Shown here piece after piece: positions 45,951 through 56,735 of a stretch of 64,000 nt of DNA. Position numbers and translations under genes: made by a program. Numbering within the stretch: position 1 is the stretch's first letter; each line of letters opens with the position of its first letter. This DNA comes from Nothophaeocryptopus gaeumannii (lineage: Eukaryota > Ascomycota > Dothideomycetes > Mycosphaerellales > Mycosphaerellaceae), in the NCBI GenBank assembly GCA_031771865.1, contig JASISA010000027.1:1116001-1180000 (forward strand), in the 5' to 3' direction. The notes beneath the pieces are model-generated. The model did not search any database and had not been told where the DNA came from. It worked only from the letters and a program-made list of their open reading frames with translations.

Positions 45951-46595
45951 TCAGCTTAAATCCAACTTCCACAAGCCATCACCCACGTAATGACCACCCT
46001 CAATCCCCGGCCCCTTCTTCTTCTCCTTCATCTCCTTAGTCCCCATCTTCAACACCCCAACCATACAAGCATTCTCCTTCCCTTCCGCATCCACCACAGC
46101 AACCTCTCCTGCCTCCAATTCCTTCCCCCCATTCCCCCAGGCCTCCATCTCCTTCTCACCAGGCAACCGTCCCCCCGGACTCGTCAACCCCGGAACCATC
46201 AACGCCGCTCCACTCAACACAAACCGTATCGCTCCTCGATCAATTCGGATACGAGTAAAGCATTGTGGGTATTTATGCACGACCTTCATATGGGGCAGGA
46301 TTGGATCATCCATATGTTGCCAGAAAAGTGGTTGGTCGCCGAGACAGTAGAGGGTGACGCGGTCGGGGATCTTGACGGCGTCGAGTTGTTCCTTCTTGGG
46401 GAGGATGGTGTCGATGTAGGGTTCAATTAGAGGGTATGTTTCGATGATTTTGGTACGGATGGCGCGTTGGGCGGAGGATTTGACTTTGGATTTGGCGCCG
46501 GGGGAGAATCTGTGTAGATGATTGAGGTTAGGCGGGTGGGTGGTTGGAAGGGGGAGGGGGTGGAAGGTGGGTTGGGCGCACTCTTTCTTGAACAT
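45951..46595 (-). CDS. TMA20: Tma20/MCT-1 translation factor (PUA domain)
   Basis: Exons 46582-46595 (14 nt) and 45951-46509, joined through GTGCGC...CCTAAC...ACACAG to read MFKKE|FSPGAKSKVKSSAQRAIRTKI. This matches the Mct-1/Tma20 N-terminus (M-F-K-K-F, K-V-K-S-S-x-Q-R-x-I-R). The length of 190 residues fits the family. The PUA domain occupies about residues 95-180: IRIDRGAIRFVLSGAALMVPGL, where the GA-x-M-x-P-G-L core is diagnostic, then GEVAVVDAEGKENACMVGV and YVGDGLWKL at the end. The protein acts with Tma22 (DENR) in 40S subunit recycling and reinitiation. Reading through the intron would give an aberrant Pro/His-rich insert, which supports the splice. Confidence 0.94.
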   Translation of the reverse strand: MFKKECAQPTFHPLPLPTTHPPNLNHLHRFSPGAKSKVKSSAQRAIRTKIIETYPLIEPYIDTILPKKEQLDAVKIPDRVTLYCLGDQPLFWQHMDDPILPHMKVVHKYPQCFTRIRIDRGAIRFVLSGAALMVPGLTSPGGRLPGEKEMEAWGNGGKELEAGEVAVVDAEGKENACMVGVLKMGTKEMKEKKKGPGIEGGHYVGDGLWKLDLS

Positions 46596-46940
46596 CTTGA
46601 CTGCCGTGAGCTACTATGTGGCAGCTGAGATGTATGGTTGTGAGCTCGAAGCTTGTTGTATGGAAAGTCGAAAGATTCACTCAATGCACTTCACATGGCA
46701 TGGAGCCCCGCGGCCTGGCGGGGCGATTGCCGCCAAGCATCGGGCTTGGCGGCTGCTAGCGCCGTCTCGAGATCGCATTGTGAGACTTGAACAGCCGAAA
46801 GCTTTCCTCCTACAGACAGTCTCAATATACTCCCATGTCAGCACCACCCAGCCTCTGTTCAAGACGCGTGCGACTGAAGTGTTGCCATATGCCAACAGAC
46901 TGAAACGGCCTTTGCGCAGGACACAGACATCGCACGCGGC
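46596..46940. other. Divergent intergenic region between TMA20 and the SUZ gene
   Basis: A shared bidirectional promoter of about 345 bp for two RNA/translation-related genes. No motif was assigned. Confidence 0.45.
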
Positions 46941-47751
46941 ATGAGCGGCAAAGGAGCAGTACCGGACGCATGGGACGACGATTGGGAGTCTGCTGCCGAT
47001 GTACGATATGACAGCATGACGGGTAGCAAAAGTCGGAATGCTCACTGTGCTACAGAAACCGCAAGAGCCTCCGAAGCCAGAACCCGCGCCGAAATTGACC
47101 AAAGGCCAGAAGCGAGCGCAACATGCAGAGCAGCAAAAGCAGTTATGGGATTCTGCCGAGAACCCGGATCGATTCCACTGGCTAGAAGCTCAAGGCGTTG
47201 TCCCTCTGAAGCAGGAATACAAGCCACAAGTGCAACTACTTAGCCGGAAGCCGCCAGCCATCGCGAAGAGAGATCCCACAGGTGGTATTGGAAAGCTGAG
47301 TCTGGAAGATGACGAGGACAGTGAAGAGGAGAGGCGCAAGAAGCGTGAATCAGACTTTGAAGAGCGCCAGCGCAAAGCCAAGATCGAGCGAGAGGAGAAG
47401 CAAAGACGCTATGCTGAAGCGCGTGAGAGGATTATGGGCTCCTCAAATGCATCTCCTGCATCGAACTCTAGGGAAAGCTCACAAGGACGCGACAATCGTC
47501 GAGTTCGAGGCAACAAGCAAAATGGCACACGTCGTAGTCAGCCGCAGTCCCCAGCTGAGCAGTCTCCAGCGCGTGCGGTGAACATCGATCCGAAGCTCTT
47601 CGATCCAGAAGACATGGGAAGGAGACTGGCGCCCAAGCGAGAAGACAGTATACCCAAGGAAGATCAACCGTTGCGGCAACCGCGAGGACCTGACAACAGT
47701 GGCAGAGGAGGTTTCGGCTTTGCGAACCGTGGTGGCCAGGTCTCGTCTTGA
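46941..47751 (+). CDS. SUZ-domain RNA-binding protein
   Basis: Exons 46941-47000 and 47056-47751 give 251 residues. Exon 1 encodes MSGKGAVPDAWDDDWESAAD, an acidic W-D-D-D-W start shared by fungal SUZ proteins; the intron is GTACGA...GCTACAG. KGQKRAQHAEQQKQLWDSAE follows. A long charged helix (ERRKKRESDFEERQRKAKIE) runs into EEKQRRYAEARERIMG near residue 145, the SUZ core (E-R-x-x-Y-x-x-A-R-x-R-I-F/M-G). The tail is Arg/Gly/Pro-rich (RGGFGFANRGG). SUZ domains bind RNA and occur in SZRD1-like and R3H proteins. Divergent with TMA20. Confidence 0.85.
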
Positions 47752-48873
47752 GGCGACTGCGGTGGGCCGCTATATTGCGTAGTGTTCAATGCTGCGATCA
47801 AGTCCCAAGCTTTCTGGATCCGAACAATGGGTCTTTCGCCAGCGCGACGATGTCGCGAACCCGAACTATATGATATGGTCATCTCGAGTATTTACATGTC
47901 GCCAGGCTGCTTTGTCAACCTGGATTACAGCCCTTCCGTTACTGGAGCAGACGTGGAACATGTCAAAGCTCTCTCTAAACCAGCCAGCTCGGCTCCTCCG
48001 CGACAAATCCTCCGACACTCACGCCGACACACTGTATCGATACTATTGGAGAGGGACTCATCAGCCTTACATTTCGAATCCTGCGCATGCGCCGGGAAAG
48101 GAGCCGACAAGCTTCGCGATGTGGACCGGCGTCTCAAGACAAGGCATTCCTGACCATACAACCACACCGATTGACCATTGCCGTCGTGGAACGGATTGGA
48201 CTCGAAACGTGCCTATTTTGATGGCTATGTTGTTGCTAGAAGCGCCTCAGCAATACCCAATCTGCACGAGGTCAGCTGGCCGAGTGCCTTGTCTCGGATA
48301 CTACTTCATCGGTGCGTCCGTCAAGAGCTCGGCTTTGGGCGTGATCAGCATGCGAGCTGCAGGCGCAATCCAATGAACTTCAGGACTGCGATCACGACCG
48401 CGCACAGAAAGCTTGCAGTTTGCATGCTGATCGACCACCGCCCTCAAAATTTGATGCCGCTTCATATCGCGACAAGACCATAAGAGACCAATAGTTGATG
48501 GATGTTTCAGCTGTCACCTGGGAAGAAGAGCCACTTAGTGCGGCGCTCAAGTACTGGTTGGGAACATCGCCGACGTGAGCCACTCGCGATCGAAGGCGCA
48601 ATCGTCGTGAAGAGCTCAGGTGAACCGCACCTCACTTGTTTGGCGAGAGCCAAGATAGACGATGTCAAGAACAGATCTACCTGCTCGCTCTTCGCGGCAG
48701 CTTTCGTTCATCTCACAGCAAGTATCTAATTTTGCAAGCACAACTTCTCCCTACTTCGGTTTATTCGCGATCCTCCTGCGTCACCTAAGCGCAGCATCTC
48801 TCGCTGGGGAGTTTGGGTGCTCTCGAAAACCATACTGGACGTATCACCATCTAGCAAGGTCTGAGCAAGATCG
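47752..48873. other. Intergenic, one unsupported ORF
   Basis: A 195-codon frame with an ATG lies at 47789-48376 (plus) but overlaps long frames on other phases and has no domain or favourable composition. Otherwise this is the 3' flank of the SUZ gene and the promoter of the PLC gene. Confidence 0.35.
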
Positions 48874-50184
48874 ATGCAGAGGATGCTCTTTTTACAGTTC
48901 CTCGGATTCATTGCCCTGATTTCCGCATTGACATTTCCTCGACAACAAGTGTGCTATGGAAATGCCGAATTCTGCAATCGCAAATACAGCGATGTCTCGT
49001 TCATCGGAACTCACAACTCAGCCTTTGTTGGAAGCATTCTTGATCTTCGGGTCAACCAAGAAAAGACCGTGACAGAACAGCTGAATGCTGGGATTCGATT
49101 CCTGCAGGCGCAAACACACGTTAAGGTGGACATCGGCAGCAAGCAGAAGCACAAGCGGGAAGCTCTCGATACATCTCGTTCAGGCACGCGTAGCAGTGGA
49201 TCACTCGCAGATATTATATCTCATCTCTGGAAACGGCTTACTACCTTGTTTAATACTTGGACGGACGAGGTGGATACTTGGACCTCAGATCACTTTAAAC
49301 AACCGAATAGACAGCATGCTCGTACCCACAGACATTCCTCACGCAACATTCTATCCACCCTCTCTGGAGCGGTAAACGGCATATCCACCGCCATCGATGG
49401 TAACTCCTCAACAAATGCTACAATAACTAGCACAGATGCCGCCATCGACCTAGACGAACTCTCCATGTGCCACACCTCCTGCATCGAACGCTACGCCGGC
49501 TCCCTCAAAGACTACCTCACAACCGTGAAGACCTGGCTCGACGCAAATCCTAACGAAGTCGTAACGATGCTCCTCACCAACGGTGACAGACGACCCATAA
49601 GCGAATTCGATACAGTATTCAAAGAAGCCGGAATGGACACTTACGCCTTCGTCCCTTCAACATCGCCGAATAAATTAGACATGGACGCTTGGCCAACCTA
49701 CGGCGAACTCATAAGTAATGGGAAAAGACTCGTCATGTTTCTTGACTACGGCGCGAATGAGACAGATGTCAACTACATTCTCGGTACGTCCTTACTCCCT
49801 TCCCTTTCCGGCCCCTGCTGCTTATACTTACTGACCTATTTCCTTCTTGCTGCCACAGACGAATTCACCTACTTCTTCGAAACCCCCTTCTCAACAACCG
49901 ACCCATCATTCAATCAATGCAGTCTTGATCGTCCGGCCAACGGAACAGCCGATGGGAGGATGTATATCGTGAACCATACTCTCAACAAAGAGATTCTTCC
50001 GGATGTGATCGTCCCAGACCACGAGGCCGACTACACAACAAATTCGGCTACAGGAAATGGAAGCATCGGGGCGCAAGCGGACCTTTGCACGAGTACTTGG
50101 GGCAGAGTGCCGACTTTCGTTCTGGTTGATATGTTTGATCGGGGGGATGTTTTTACGGCGCAGAAGACACTCAACGGAGTGTGA
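48874..50184 (+). CDS. Secreted PI-PLC X-like phosphodiesterase
   Basis: Exons 48874-49783 and 49859-50184 (GTACGT...CCACAG) give 411 residues. An N-terminal signal sequence (MLFLQFLGFIALISALTF) precedes the X-box start: SDVSFIGTHNSAFVG with the catalytic His, then VTEQLNAGIRFLQAQTH. The usual second histidine site follows with a short insertion of about 90 Ser/Thr-rich residues, and MCHTSCIERYAGSLKDYLTTVKTWLDANPNEVVTMLL continues the TIM barrel. VMFLDYGANE and ADLCTSTWGRVPTFVLVDMFDRGD complete it. This is the fungal family of PLC-like phosphodiesterases without a Y box, most of uncharacterised substrate. The first ATG could also be the internal one nine bases downstream. Confidence 0.88.
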   Translation: MQRMLFLQFLGFIALISALTFPRQQVCYGNAEFCNRKYSDVSFIGTHNSAFVGSILDLRVNQEKTVTEQLNAGIRFLQAQTHVKVDIGSKQKHKREALDTSRSGTRSSGSLADIISHLWKRLTTLFNTWTDEVDTWTSDHFKQPNRQHARTHRHSSRNILSTLSGAVNGISTAIDGNSSTNATITSTDAAIDLDELSMCHTSCIERYAGSLKDYLTTVKTWLDANPNEVVTMLLTNGDRRPISEFDTVFKEAGMDTYAFVPSTSPNKLDMDAWPTYGELISNGKRLVMFLDYGANETDVNYILGTSLLPSLSGPCCLYLLTYFLLAATDEFTYFFETPFSTTDPSFNQCSLDRPANGTADGRMYIVNHTLNKEILPDVIVPDHEADYTTNSATGNGSIGAQADLCTSTWGRVPTFVLVDMFDRGDVFTAQKTLNGV

Positions 50185-50506
50185 GAGAGAAAGGAAGAGT
50201 GAGCGGGACACAGAGCGCAGGTAGTAGGCCATGTAATAATTGACATTAAGCAATAGGAAGAACTTTTGCGCGTATCCTCATACTCGTAACAGCATGCATG
50301 AAACCAGCCAGCCCAGGAACGAGCAGGCAACTCGTTTTCAGCCGACTACGCTGCACAAATGAAGAAAACCACGCTTGAGAAAGCCACCCTCTATCGCCGT
50401 GCTGTGAACCAAGCTTCCACCCATGAAGTCGCAAGCAGAAATAGACGCAATCTCTCGTTCCAATCTATACATCCCACATGGCATCCCTCAATCGGCCATG
50501 AATAGC
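50185..50506. other. Convergent intergenic region
   Basis: 3' flanks of the PLC-like and bHLH genes. Nothing seen. Confidence 0.4.
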
Positions 50507-52007
50507 TTACCCGCTCAACAAATCCCTCACGCTCATACCCGAGCTTCCGCCACTGGCGCTCCCTCCTCTGGACACATGCTCGACCTGCCCATTTCCGGTC
50601 TCAGGATGGTGCTGCGCAGCTCTCCAGTTCCTCCGGTCGTGGTTGAGCATCAACAGCGCGGCGGTGGCCTCCTGGTCGAGTTCATCCTCTCTCCTCCCGT
50701 TGCCAGCCTTCGATGGCCCCCTCTGCTTCTCACTCAATTCCTGGGCGCCCTCGGCAATCTGTCGGAGATGCGACGCAGAGTCCAGAGGTTTCAAAGCCGG
50801 ACTTCCGAGGCCAAAGCCTTTCGACGGGTTCGTACTGACGTGGTGGAGTTGAGGACCAAACGCGGGAGAGGCCTGGTTGGAGTGGAAGTATGGCGAGTAC
50901 GACGAGGCTGCGGAGGAGATAGAGTAGTGGCGTCCTGCTCCGGCTGAGAAGATTGGGGGGGAGGTCGTTGTGGTGGTCGAAATTTGTGAGAGCGAGGGGA
51001 GGGAAACGAGGCTGTTGGACTTCTCCATGTTGCCGTCTTGAGTGGCTGGGGTGGATGTGCCTGCGCCCTCTTCTTGGTCATATTCCATGTCTTCATCCTC
51101 ATCGTCCTCGTCTTCTTCTTCAGCGGCGCCGCGGCTGCCAGAGATGGAGGAAGGTGGGGGCTTTGTGGTGCGCGGGGAGTTGTTTTGTGCTTGCAGATCG
51201 GCGACGCACTGCTCGAGGTAGCGGAGGTATTCGATGCTGGCCTGGGAACAGTTAGCACTTTCAAACACGAAGCAGCTTTCTTAGCATCCGCACCTGCAAG
51301 ATGGCAAGCTTGTGCATCTCCTGCCCTCTGCAGGCAGGTATCATGTCCTTGAGCACACCGAACTCCTCGTTCATCTTCGACCGTCTCCTTCGTTCAATCA
51401 GACTGTGAGCTGTCTTGCGGGCAATCTTACGCTGGCCCGCCGTTGTACCCGTATTGTTCTGCTTCCTCTTGCCTCCATTCTGATTTGTGCCTTGCGTCTT
51501 GCCGGTAGCTTGTGGAGTAGTCGCAGCTGGAGGGTCCTGAGAGTCCTGCATTTCACTATCTCTTGGCTTCATATGTATAATCTTGCGCGATCGCGTTGGC
51601 GGAGGCGGTAGAGTATAGTCATCCTTGGTGATCACTGGACCTTGCTGCGATGCTGGTCTCTTGCGCGTGACCTCTGCGGGCGAGGTTGGAGAGATTGGGC
51701 GGTACGACGAGTCAGAGCCATTGGCAGAGGGCGTCGCAGAACTGGCGCTTGCTGATCTCTCTGGCTCCTTGTATGCGGTTGGGGGCAGATTGAAGGCAGG
51801 AGCTTGGTGTGAGCCTTCCTTGCCGCGGACATCGCTGGACGAGCCCGGGGTGGGCGGTGGATTGGGTCTCGGCATGTCTCCTACGGTTGGCCTTACGGAC
51901 GCGATATCAGGTTGCGTCGGCCTTCTGGCGTAGAAGATGTGATGGGCGTAGGAAGTCGTGGTGGGCGACCTGGTGGGAGGTAATATCTGGGTGGTGTCTG
52001 ATGGCAT
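50507..52007 (-). CDS. bHLH transcription factor
   Basis: Exons 51294-52007 and 50507-51241 (GTGCGG...GCTAAC...CCAG) give 482 residues. The intron lies inside the HLH: KLAILQ|ASIEYLRYLEQCV. The basic region ARKTAHSLIERRRRSKMNEEF has the H-x-x-x-E-R-x-R-R E-box contacts, with helix 1 ending GVLKDMIPA and helix 2 from the splice onward. N-terminal Pro/Ser-rich and C-terminal acidic (EEEDEDDEDEDMEYDQEEG) and Ser-rich segments are likely regulatory. The helical end (VRDLLSG) is typical of fungal bHLH proteins annotated only as HLH factors. A short open frame just upstream (52092-51907) could be a uORF or another first exon. Targets are unknown. Confidence 0.88.
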
Positions 52008-53328
52008 GCAGGCTGGTCATGTCCCGAAGTTGCGGCTGGCAGCTCTCTGCATGAGACTCGTCGACGGTGAGCATGTACTCCGTGTAGGACATGGTAAGAG
52101 CAGCAGCAGAGAGCATCGCTGCGCAGTGAGAGAGGCACGTTTCCAGTGTCGCGTGCCATCATTCGAGGGCCCCAACGAGGAGCAAGCCCTCCCCGATTTC
52201 ACGCATACGCCAATCACAAGCCGAAGCGCAGCCACCTGTGATCGAGTAAGCGAGCACGTGGGGGCATTGGCAGGTATCTCCGCCCTCTGCACCGAGCAAA
52301 CTTCTCCCACCAGCTCTCCTCTTCAGTAGTGTCATGCGCGAGAGTCGTTCATCGTCTTCACGCCTTCGATTGGTGTGCAGCAATTCTTGACGCGCGCCCC
52401 AACAACAGCCCATTCTTCCCCATGCCTTCACGCAGGGAGCCTGCAGGGAGCCTGCAGAAAGCCTTGCGACACCATACGCATGAGCACGTGCTCCTATCGC
52501 AACGTCCGTTATGGCAGCCGGGTACAGCATCTTAATCGACTTCCCATCGTCCGGACAAGAGGTTACACTGATTGGTAGCGCTGATAGAGAGACTCTTACG
52601 GTATCTGCAGAGCTTGCGAGTGCCCACACAAGCGGATCGTCATCGATGTCTTGCCTGTGACTGTGTATCGCTGCATATCCCTCAGACCTCACTTCGTCTG
52701 AACTGCGCAGTGCTTGAAGCAGAACATACCGCCGCCAGGTCGCAATTTCCGACTTCAGCCTTAGTCAGCCCTATTAAGCACTTTTCAGACCGCCTACATA
52801 CGCAGTCAAACTCAAAAGTTCACGTCGGAAACTACGACATGGCGGCCGAGCGGTGATGGCAGGTGGCCGGCCAGAATCGTCACTTAGGTTCAGTCGCAGA
52901 CACGTCGACCGGCAAGCTCACCGACAAAAAACGACAAGTCGTGCTGGAACCTCAGCACAGCAATCAGCGATAGAATGAGATCACAAAAACAAAGTGGATC
53001 TATCATAAGTCGTATTTCTGCTACAGAAGGGCTACATCTATCAGTTCAAAAAGCTCACCAGATCGTGTCGTCTTTACACAAGGTTTCTCCTATGGCCATG
53101 TCAGACAGCAGCGAACAGCGCTGCTCAGCCATCCTCAAGAATCGAACTCGACAGAACTTTTCGTCAGCAGACCGTCATCATCTGCCTCACTTTCCGTCGC
53201 TGTCTTTGCGGACTGCCCTCTCAGCCGCCAATACCCTGAAGCTCGAAAATTGCAATTCTCTCAAAAAGTCCTCCCAGGCGTCTCACAGTACCTTCACGTT
53301 GACCTCGCACAATGTAGAATATGTCCCA
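52008..53328. other. Intergenic, no gene seen
   Basis: Promoter of the bHLH gene and the 3' flank of the next gene. Includes a tandem 11-mer (separate entry). Confidence 0.4.
52432..52457 (+). repeat. Tandem GCAGGGAGCCT x2 plus GCAG
   Basis: Two exact adjacent copies of an 11-base unit followed by its first four bases. Probably replication slippage. Confidence 0.7.
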
Positions 53329-54531
53329 TCAAGTCCAATCGAACGCACTTCCCCCCAAGACCCCTTGAAACAATCCCTCCTTCGCAAGCGCACTCCGACA
53401 ACAATGCCTAACTTCCTCCTGTCTCTCCCCCATAACAGCCCTCAATCTCTTATCATCCCTATGTTTCCTCCCACACTCCGGATGACAATCCTTTGTAGCA
53501 ATAATCCTCCACACAGGCTCCCTAGCCTCCATCTCCTTCTCCGCAACAGCCCCTTTGAATTTATTATTATGAGCCTCCATCCTCTCCTCGTCATCTGAAC
53601 AAACAACCATCCTCACACTCGTCCGATGCGGCCACTCCCCATACGTCGCCTCCAACACCAAACTCTCAAACGCCTCCCCATCCTCCCCTCCCCTAACGGG
53701 AACCTCCCAGTTCTTCATAATCCTGCCCCGGTTGCATTTAAATATCCTCCGCCATTGCTTTATCCTCGCCCACCAAAACTCCTCCAACGCCTTGATAAGC
53801 CCATCGTGATATTCCATCTGCGGTAACGCCTCCGCATTTCGCACCAAAAATTGTCTCGCAAAGTCGAGAGTACTCACACCCCTCGCGGCTTTGAATTGCT
53901 TTTTGAAAGGTGCGCGGTCGTTGAATATGCAACATTCTTCCGTTTCCAACAATGTCCTCTCCCACAGATCGACGAGATCGTTTTTTCTGGCTATCTCTTC
54001 GCGAAGGGTTGTACAGGGGTCGCGGAGACGAATCGAGGACATGAGGTCGTAATCGGTTCGGACGCGCCACATAGTGTTGGAGAGGGATATTGTGAATTGA
54101 CCTTGGAGTTTGTGGCCGGAATCGGTGGATTTAAAGGAGTGGATTGAAGCGGAGCAGGACATGTTATTGTGCTTGTACATCTTGCTTGCAGTCTTGCTTC
54201 TCGAACCACCATCTGTGCTGCGATTCGAGCTTGTAGAAGCCATGGTCGTTGGACGTTCTGATTTTGGTGATGGGAGGGGAGGGGGTGGGCTCAGAGGACA
54301 TTCAAGACTTGGTGTTGAGCCTGATGAGCACATTGTGAAGGTTCTGAGGTCCATCTTGGAGTCGTGCTTCGGGCCTGGTGAGCCGGCACTATGATGTGAG
54401 CTGGTAGTCGACATCGTAAAATTTCGATCCATTGATGGGAGGGGAGGAAGTGGGATTGAAGGAAGTGGTTTCCTGCGACTGCAGTCTGTGCTGAGGTTCG
54501 GAACAGAATACATGGTCTGCGTCTGTGACAT
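53329..54531 (-). CDS. Hypothetical 400-residue protein
   Basis: Uninterrupted frame from ATG 54531. Residues 1-130 are Ser/Thr/Pro-rich with short repeats of SSxxS. From about residue 130 the sequence becomes globular, Trp-, Arg- and Glu-rich: FTISLSNTMWRVRTDYDLM, EEIARKNDLVDLWERTLLE, LIKALEEFWWARIKQWRRIF and CHPECGRKHRDDKR. A Cys/His-rich end (CHPECGRKH, CCRSAL) might bind metal. No family is recognised. The even composition and length make it a real gene. Overlapping frames on the other strand are shadows. Confidence 0.7.
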   Translation of the reverse strand: MSQTQTMYSVPNLSTDCSRRKPLPSIPLPPLPSMDRNFTMSTTSSHHSAGSPGPKHDSKMDLRTFTMCSSGSTPSLECPLSPPPPLPSPKSERPTTMASTSSNRSTDGGSRSKTASKMYKHNNMSCSASIHSFKSTDSGHKLQGQFTISLSNTMWRVRTDYDLMSSIRLRDPCTTLREEIARKNDLVDLWERTLLETEECCIFNDRAPFKKQFKAARGVSTLDFARQFLVRNAEALPQMEYHDGLIKALEEFWWARIKQWRRIFKCNRGRIMKNWEVPVRGGEDGEAFESLVLEATYGEWPHRTSVRMVVCSDDEERMEAHNNKFKGAVAEKEMEAREPVWRIIATKDCHPECGRKHRDDKRLRAVMGERQEEVRHCCRSALAKEGLFQGVLGGSAFDWT

Positions 54532-55093
54532 GGTGCAAGGATGGTCTGGTCGGTCGAGGAGATAGCAACTTCATGGAAAAGCAGTGCAGATTGTCCGACA
54601 GTGAAACGAGTGTGAAGCGAAGGTGCAGTCGCGTGCTTGATGAAATGTTCTGTATAACGTGTAGATTGGGGGGCCCAGGAGCAGTTTGCATTCACGTCAA
54701 AGATTTCCTTAAGCTCGGAAAGGGAGAAGTGACAGCTCTCGCGTGTGCATACCCTGTTACATTCCCCAGAGTTCATTGGGTGCCCGCGAGGATGCGGAGT
54801 TCTTCGAGGCTCTCCACCAAAGCTGTCAACCCGTTCCCCAGGAGCTGCAAGGAACATACTGCATGACAAACTTTATGAGATTGCGGCTTGTGGTGTACGC
54901 ATGGTGGAAGCATCGCAACAAGCAAGCCAAGTTTAGATCCTGTAGGGATGTCAGCACAATCGCTCAGGAGGATGCGTGCTGACTGGAAGTAGTGGCATGA
55001 TGGTGGACAGATCAGGTCTCCAAGGTGATGGAATTTTCGTCAAAGGGCGTGCCTCAGGAAGAACACAGCGAAATATTTGTTGTTCATCAAATG
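54532..55093. other. Intergenic
   Basis: Promoter side of the hypothetical gene. No gene seen. Confidence 0.4.
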
Positions 55094-55297
55094 TCAAAGT
55101 ATACAGGACGGGGAACGTACCGTGTCAAGAACTAGCCGAGCAAAGTTAGCTGTGGGCTCGAACGCGTCGGAACGAAAATGTGTGAAGTCGGTAGTTGATT
55201 CAGAGATTTTGATTTTATAAGCTTCATAGAGTTTACCATGATCCGCAGAAAAGGTTTGCATCACTCTCGGGGAGGCGGCGAGCGGAGAAGGTGGCAC
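55094..55297 (-). CDS. Possible exon of an unresolved short-exon gene
   Basis: A 67-codon segment on the minus strand with protein-like content (KLYEAYKIKISESTTDFTHF, then EPTANFARLVLDT). It is bounded by AG and GT-like signals but has no ATG at its start. Together with 55617-55799 it may belong to one gene with small exons running leftward from about 56.3 kb; the joins could not be fixed. No family recognised. Confidence 0.3.
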   Translation of the reverse strand: MPPSPLAASPRVMQTFSADHGKLYEAYKIKISESTTDFTHFRSDAFEPTANFARLVLDTVRSPSCIL

Positions 55298-55616
55298 ATA
55301 CCGCGTGATCGAGATCTTTACGGTAAGGAAGCTGAATCTGTTCGCAACGTGGTCAGCGTCTTGATGAGCAAGCTCGATCGTGCTTGGGTATGATAGACAA
55401 GAGTCTGCGGATCAGGCTGGACATACAGGTTAGCAAAGTTCTACGTTGGATTGTCCAGACTGGTTCCACATACCTCATTAAATCAGAATTTTCAGTGTTG
55501 TACGTTCATAACGGCGACCGTTCGTTACACGAATTGCCGTTCAAACAGTGTGAATAGTGTTCATCATCGCAGAGAGGCCTTGGCGGGACGGAAGAAAGAA
55601 AGCTTACCTGCATGAA

Positions 55617-55799
55617 GAGTCAGTCAGGGTGTACTGTGCCACTCTCAGCCAAGTTCATGCAGAAAAGGGTGCTCGAATCAGTTGACGCTTTCTCAACAAG
55701 CACCTCTTCGCCCAAACACCCACGAGGTTTGTACGCCTCGCTTGATTGGATGCCGAACTCCGAGAGCAGTCTGTCCGCCCGTTGCGTTGAAGGGCTCAT
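55617..55799 (-). CDS. Possible small ORF or exon, 60 codons
   Basis: ATG 55799 opens MSPSTQRADRLLSEFGIQSS and continues with a Glu/Val-rich stretch to a stop at 55617. An intron-like GTACACCCTGACTGAC lies inside its 3' end. It lies 320 bp upstream (in transcription order) of the exon-like segment at 55094-55297. No family recognised. Confidence 0.3.
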
Positions 55800-56735
55800 C
55801 TTTCGAGGTGCATAGGATCGAGGAGTGGAGGGGCATACCTGGGGATTACGTTAGTTCTCGCTCACATCTTCAAAATGAGAACGTGTAACGTTGATTAAGA
55901 AGCCAGTCAGACAAGGCTGAAACTTAATAGTAGACAAATCGACATAGTGAGTTCCGACCGAGGAATGCCATTCGTGTCACAGTATCATCACGTGGTAGAG
56001 GAGTTGAGGAGGTTGCATGGAGTAGCTTACCTTGTAGAAGAACAACCAGGTCGGTTCGGCGAGAGAGGTTCATATCGGTTGGAAGGCCGCAATCGTGCGG
56101 GACAACATACCCGTACCGTGTTCACCGAAAGCCTGTACAGGTACGGCACTGTGGCGGTATCTCCAACCGAGGGAGTGATATGCGAAGTGCCTGGTTCTCC
56201 TGTCAGTCGAGAGTCCGAATGTGGTGCTTATTACAGCATAAGCTCGAAGCGTGAGCGGCTCTCAGTGTAGTTCTAGAGCTTGGTGCCCTCTCCTTCATGG
56301 TTTATAGGAATTGGATTGTTCATTAATTCTAACATCCTTGGAAGCCAGGTGTTTGATGGGAGAAATCACGTACCGGAAGGCAAAGTTGGATGTTGGGCAG
56401 CCGAAGCCGAGGGGCTCACGGGGGAAGACCGCGGGCATTCGGCCGCATCATCACAGGTTACATCTCGGACCTCGTATATCGCGCACTCGTGTTGGAGAAG
56501 CTTGCAGTGTCTCGATGGCGATGGTGGTCGTGGTGTTGGGAGAAAGAAGTTGGAGGTCGCGAGATCGAGATTTTCTGAAGTGCCCGCGGGAATTTGAGCG
56601 GCCCGCCCGTTGTCTGTGCACATCTAAAACCTCAGGCAGGCATTCGCAATCGCTATCAACTCTCAACGCATCAACCTGCAACCAACGACGACGAGACAAC
56701 ATCTCAACATGGTCATCAAGTATCATCAAGCAAAG
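55800..56735. other. Intergenic or undetected short exons
   Basis: Several GTAAG/CTGACAG-like signals on the minus strand suggest further small exons, but no coherent reading was found. Confidence 0.3.

Noticed and set aside
47789..48376. 195-codon plus-strand ORF with an ATG
   Set aside because: Composition is not protein-like and another long frame overlaps it. No domain.
52975..53598. 207-codon plus-strand ORF
   Set aside because: Mostly antisense to the intact 400-residue gene and its 3' flank; Ser/Pro/Leu-rich shadow composition.
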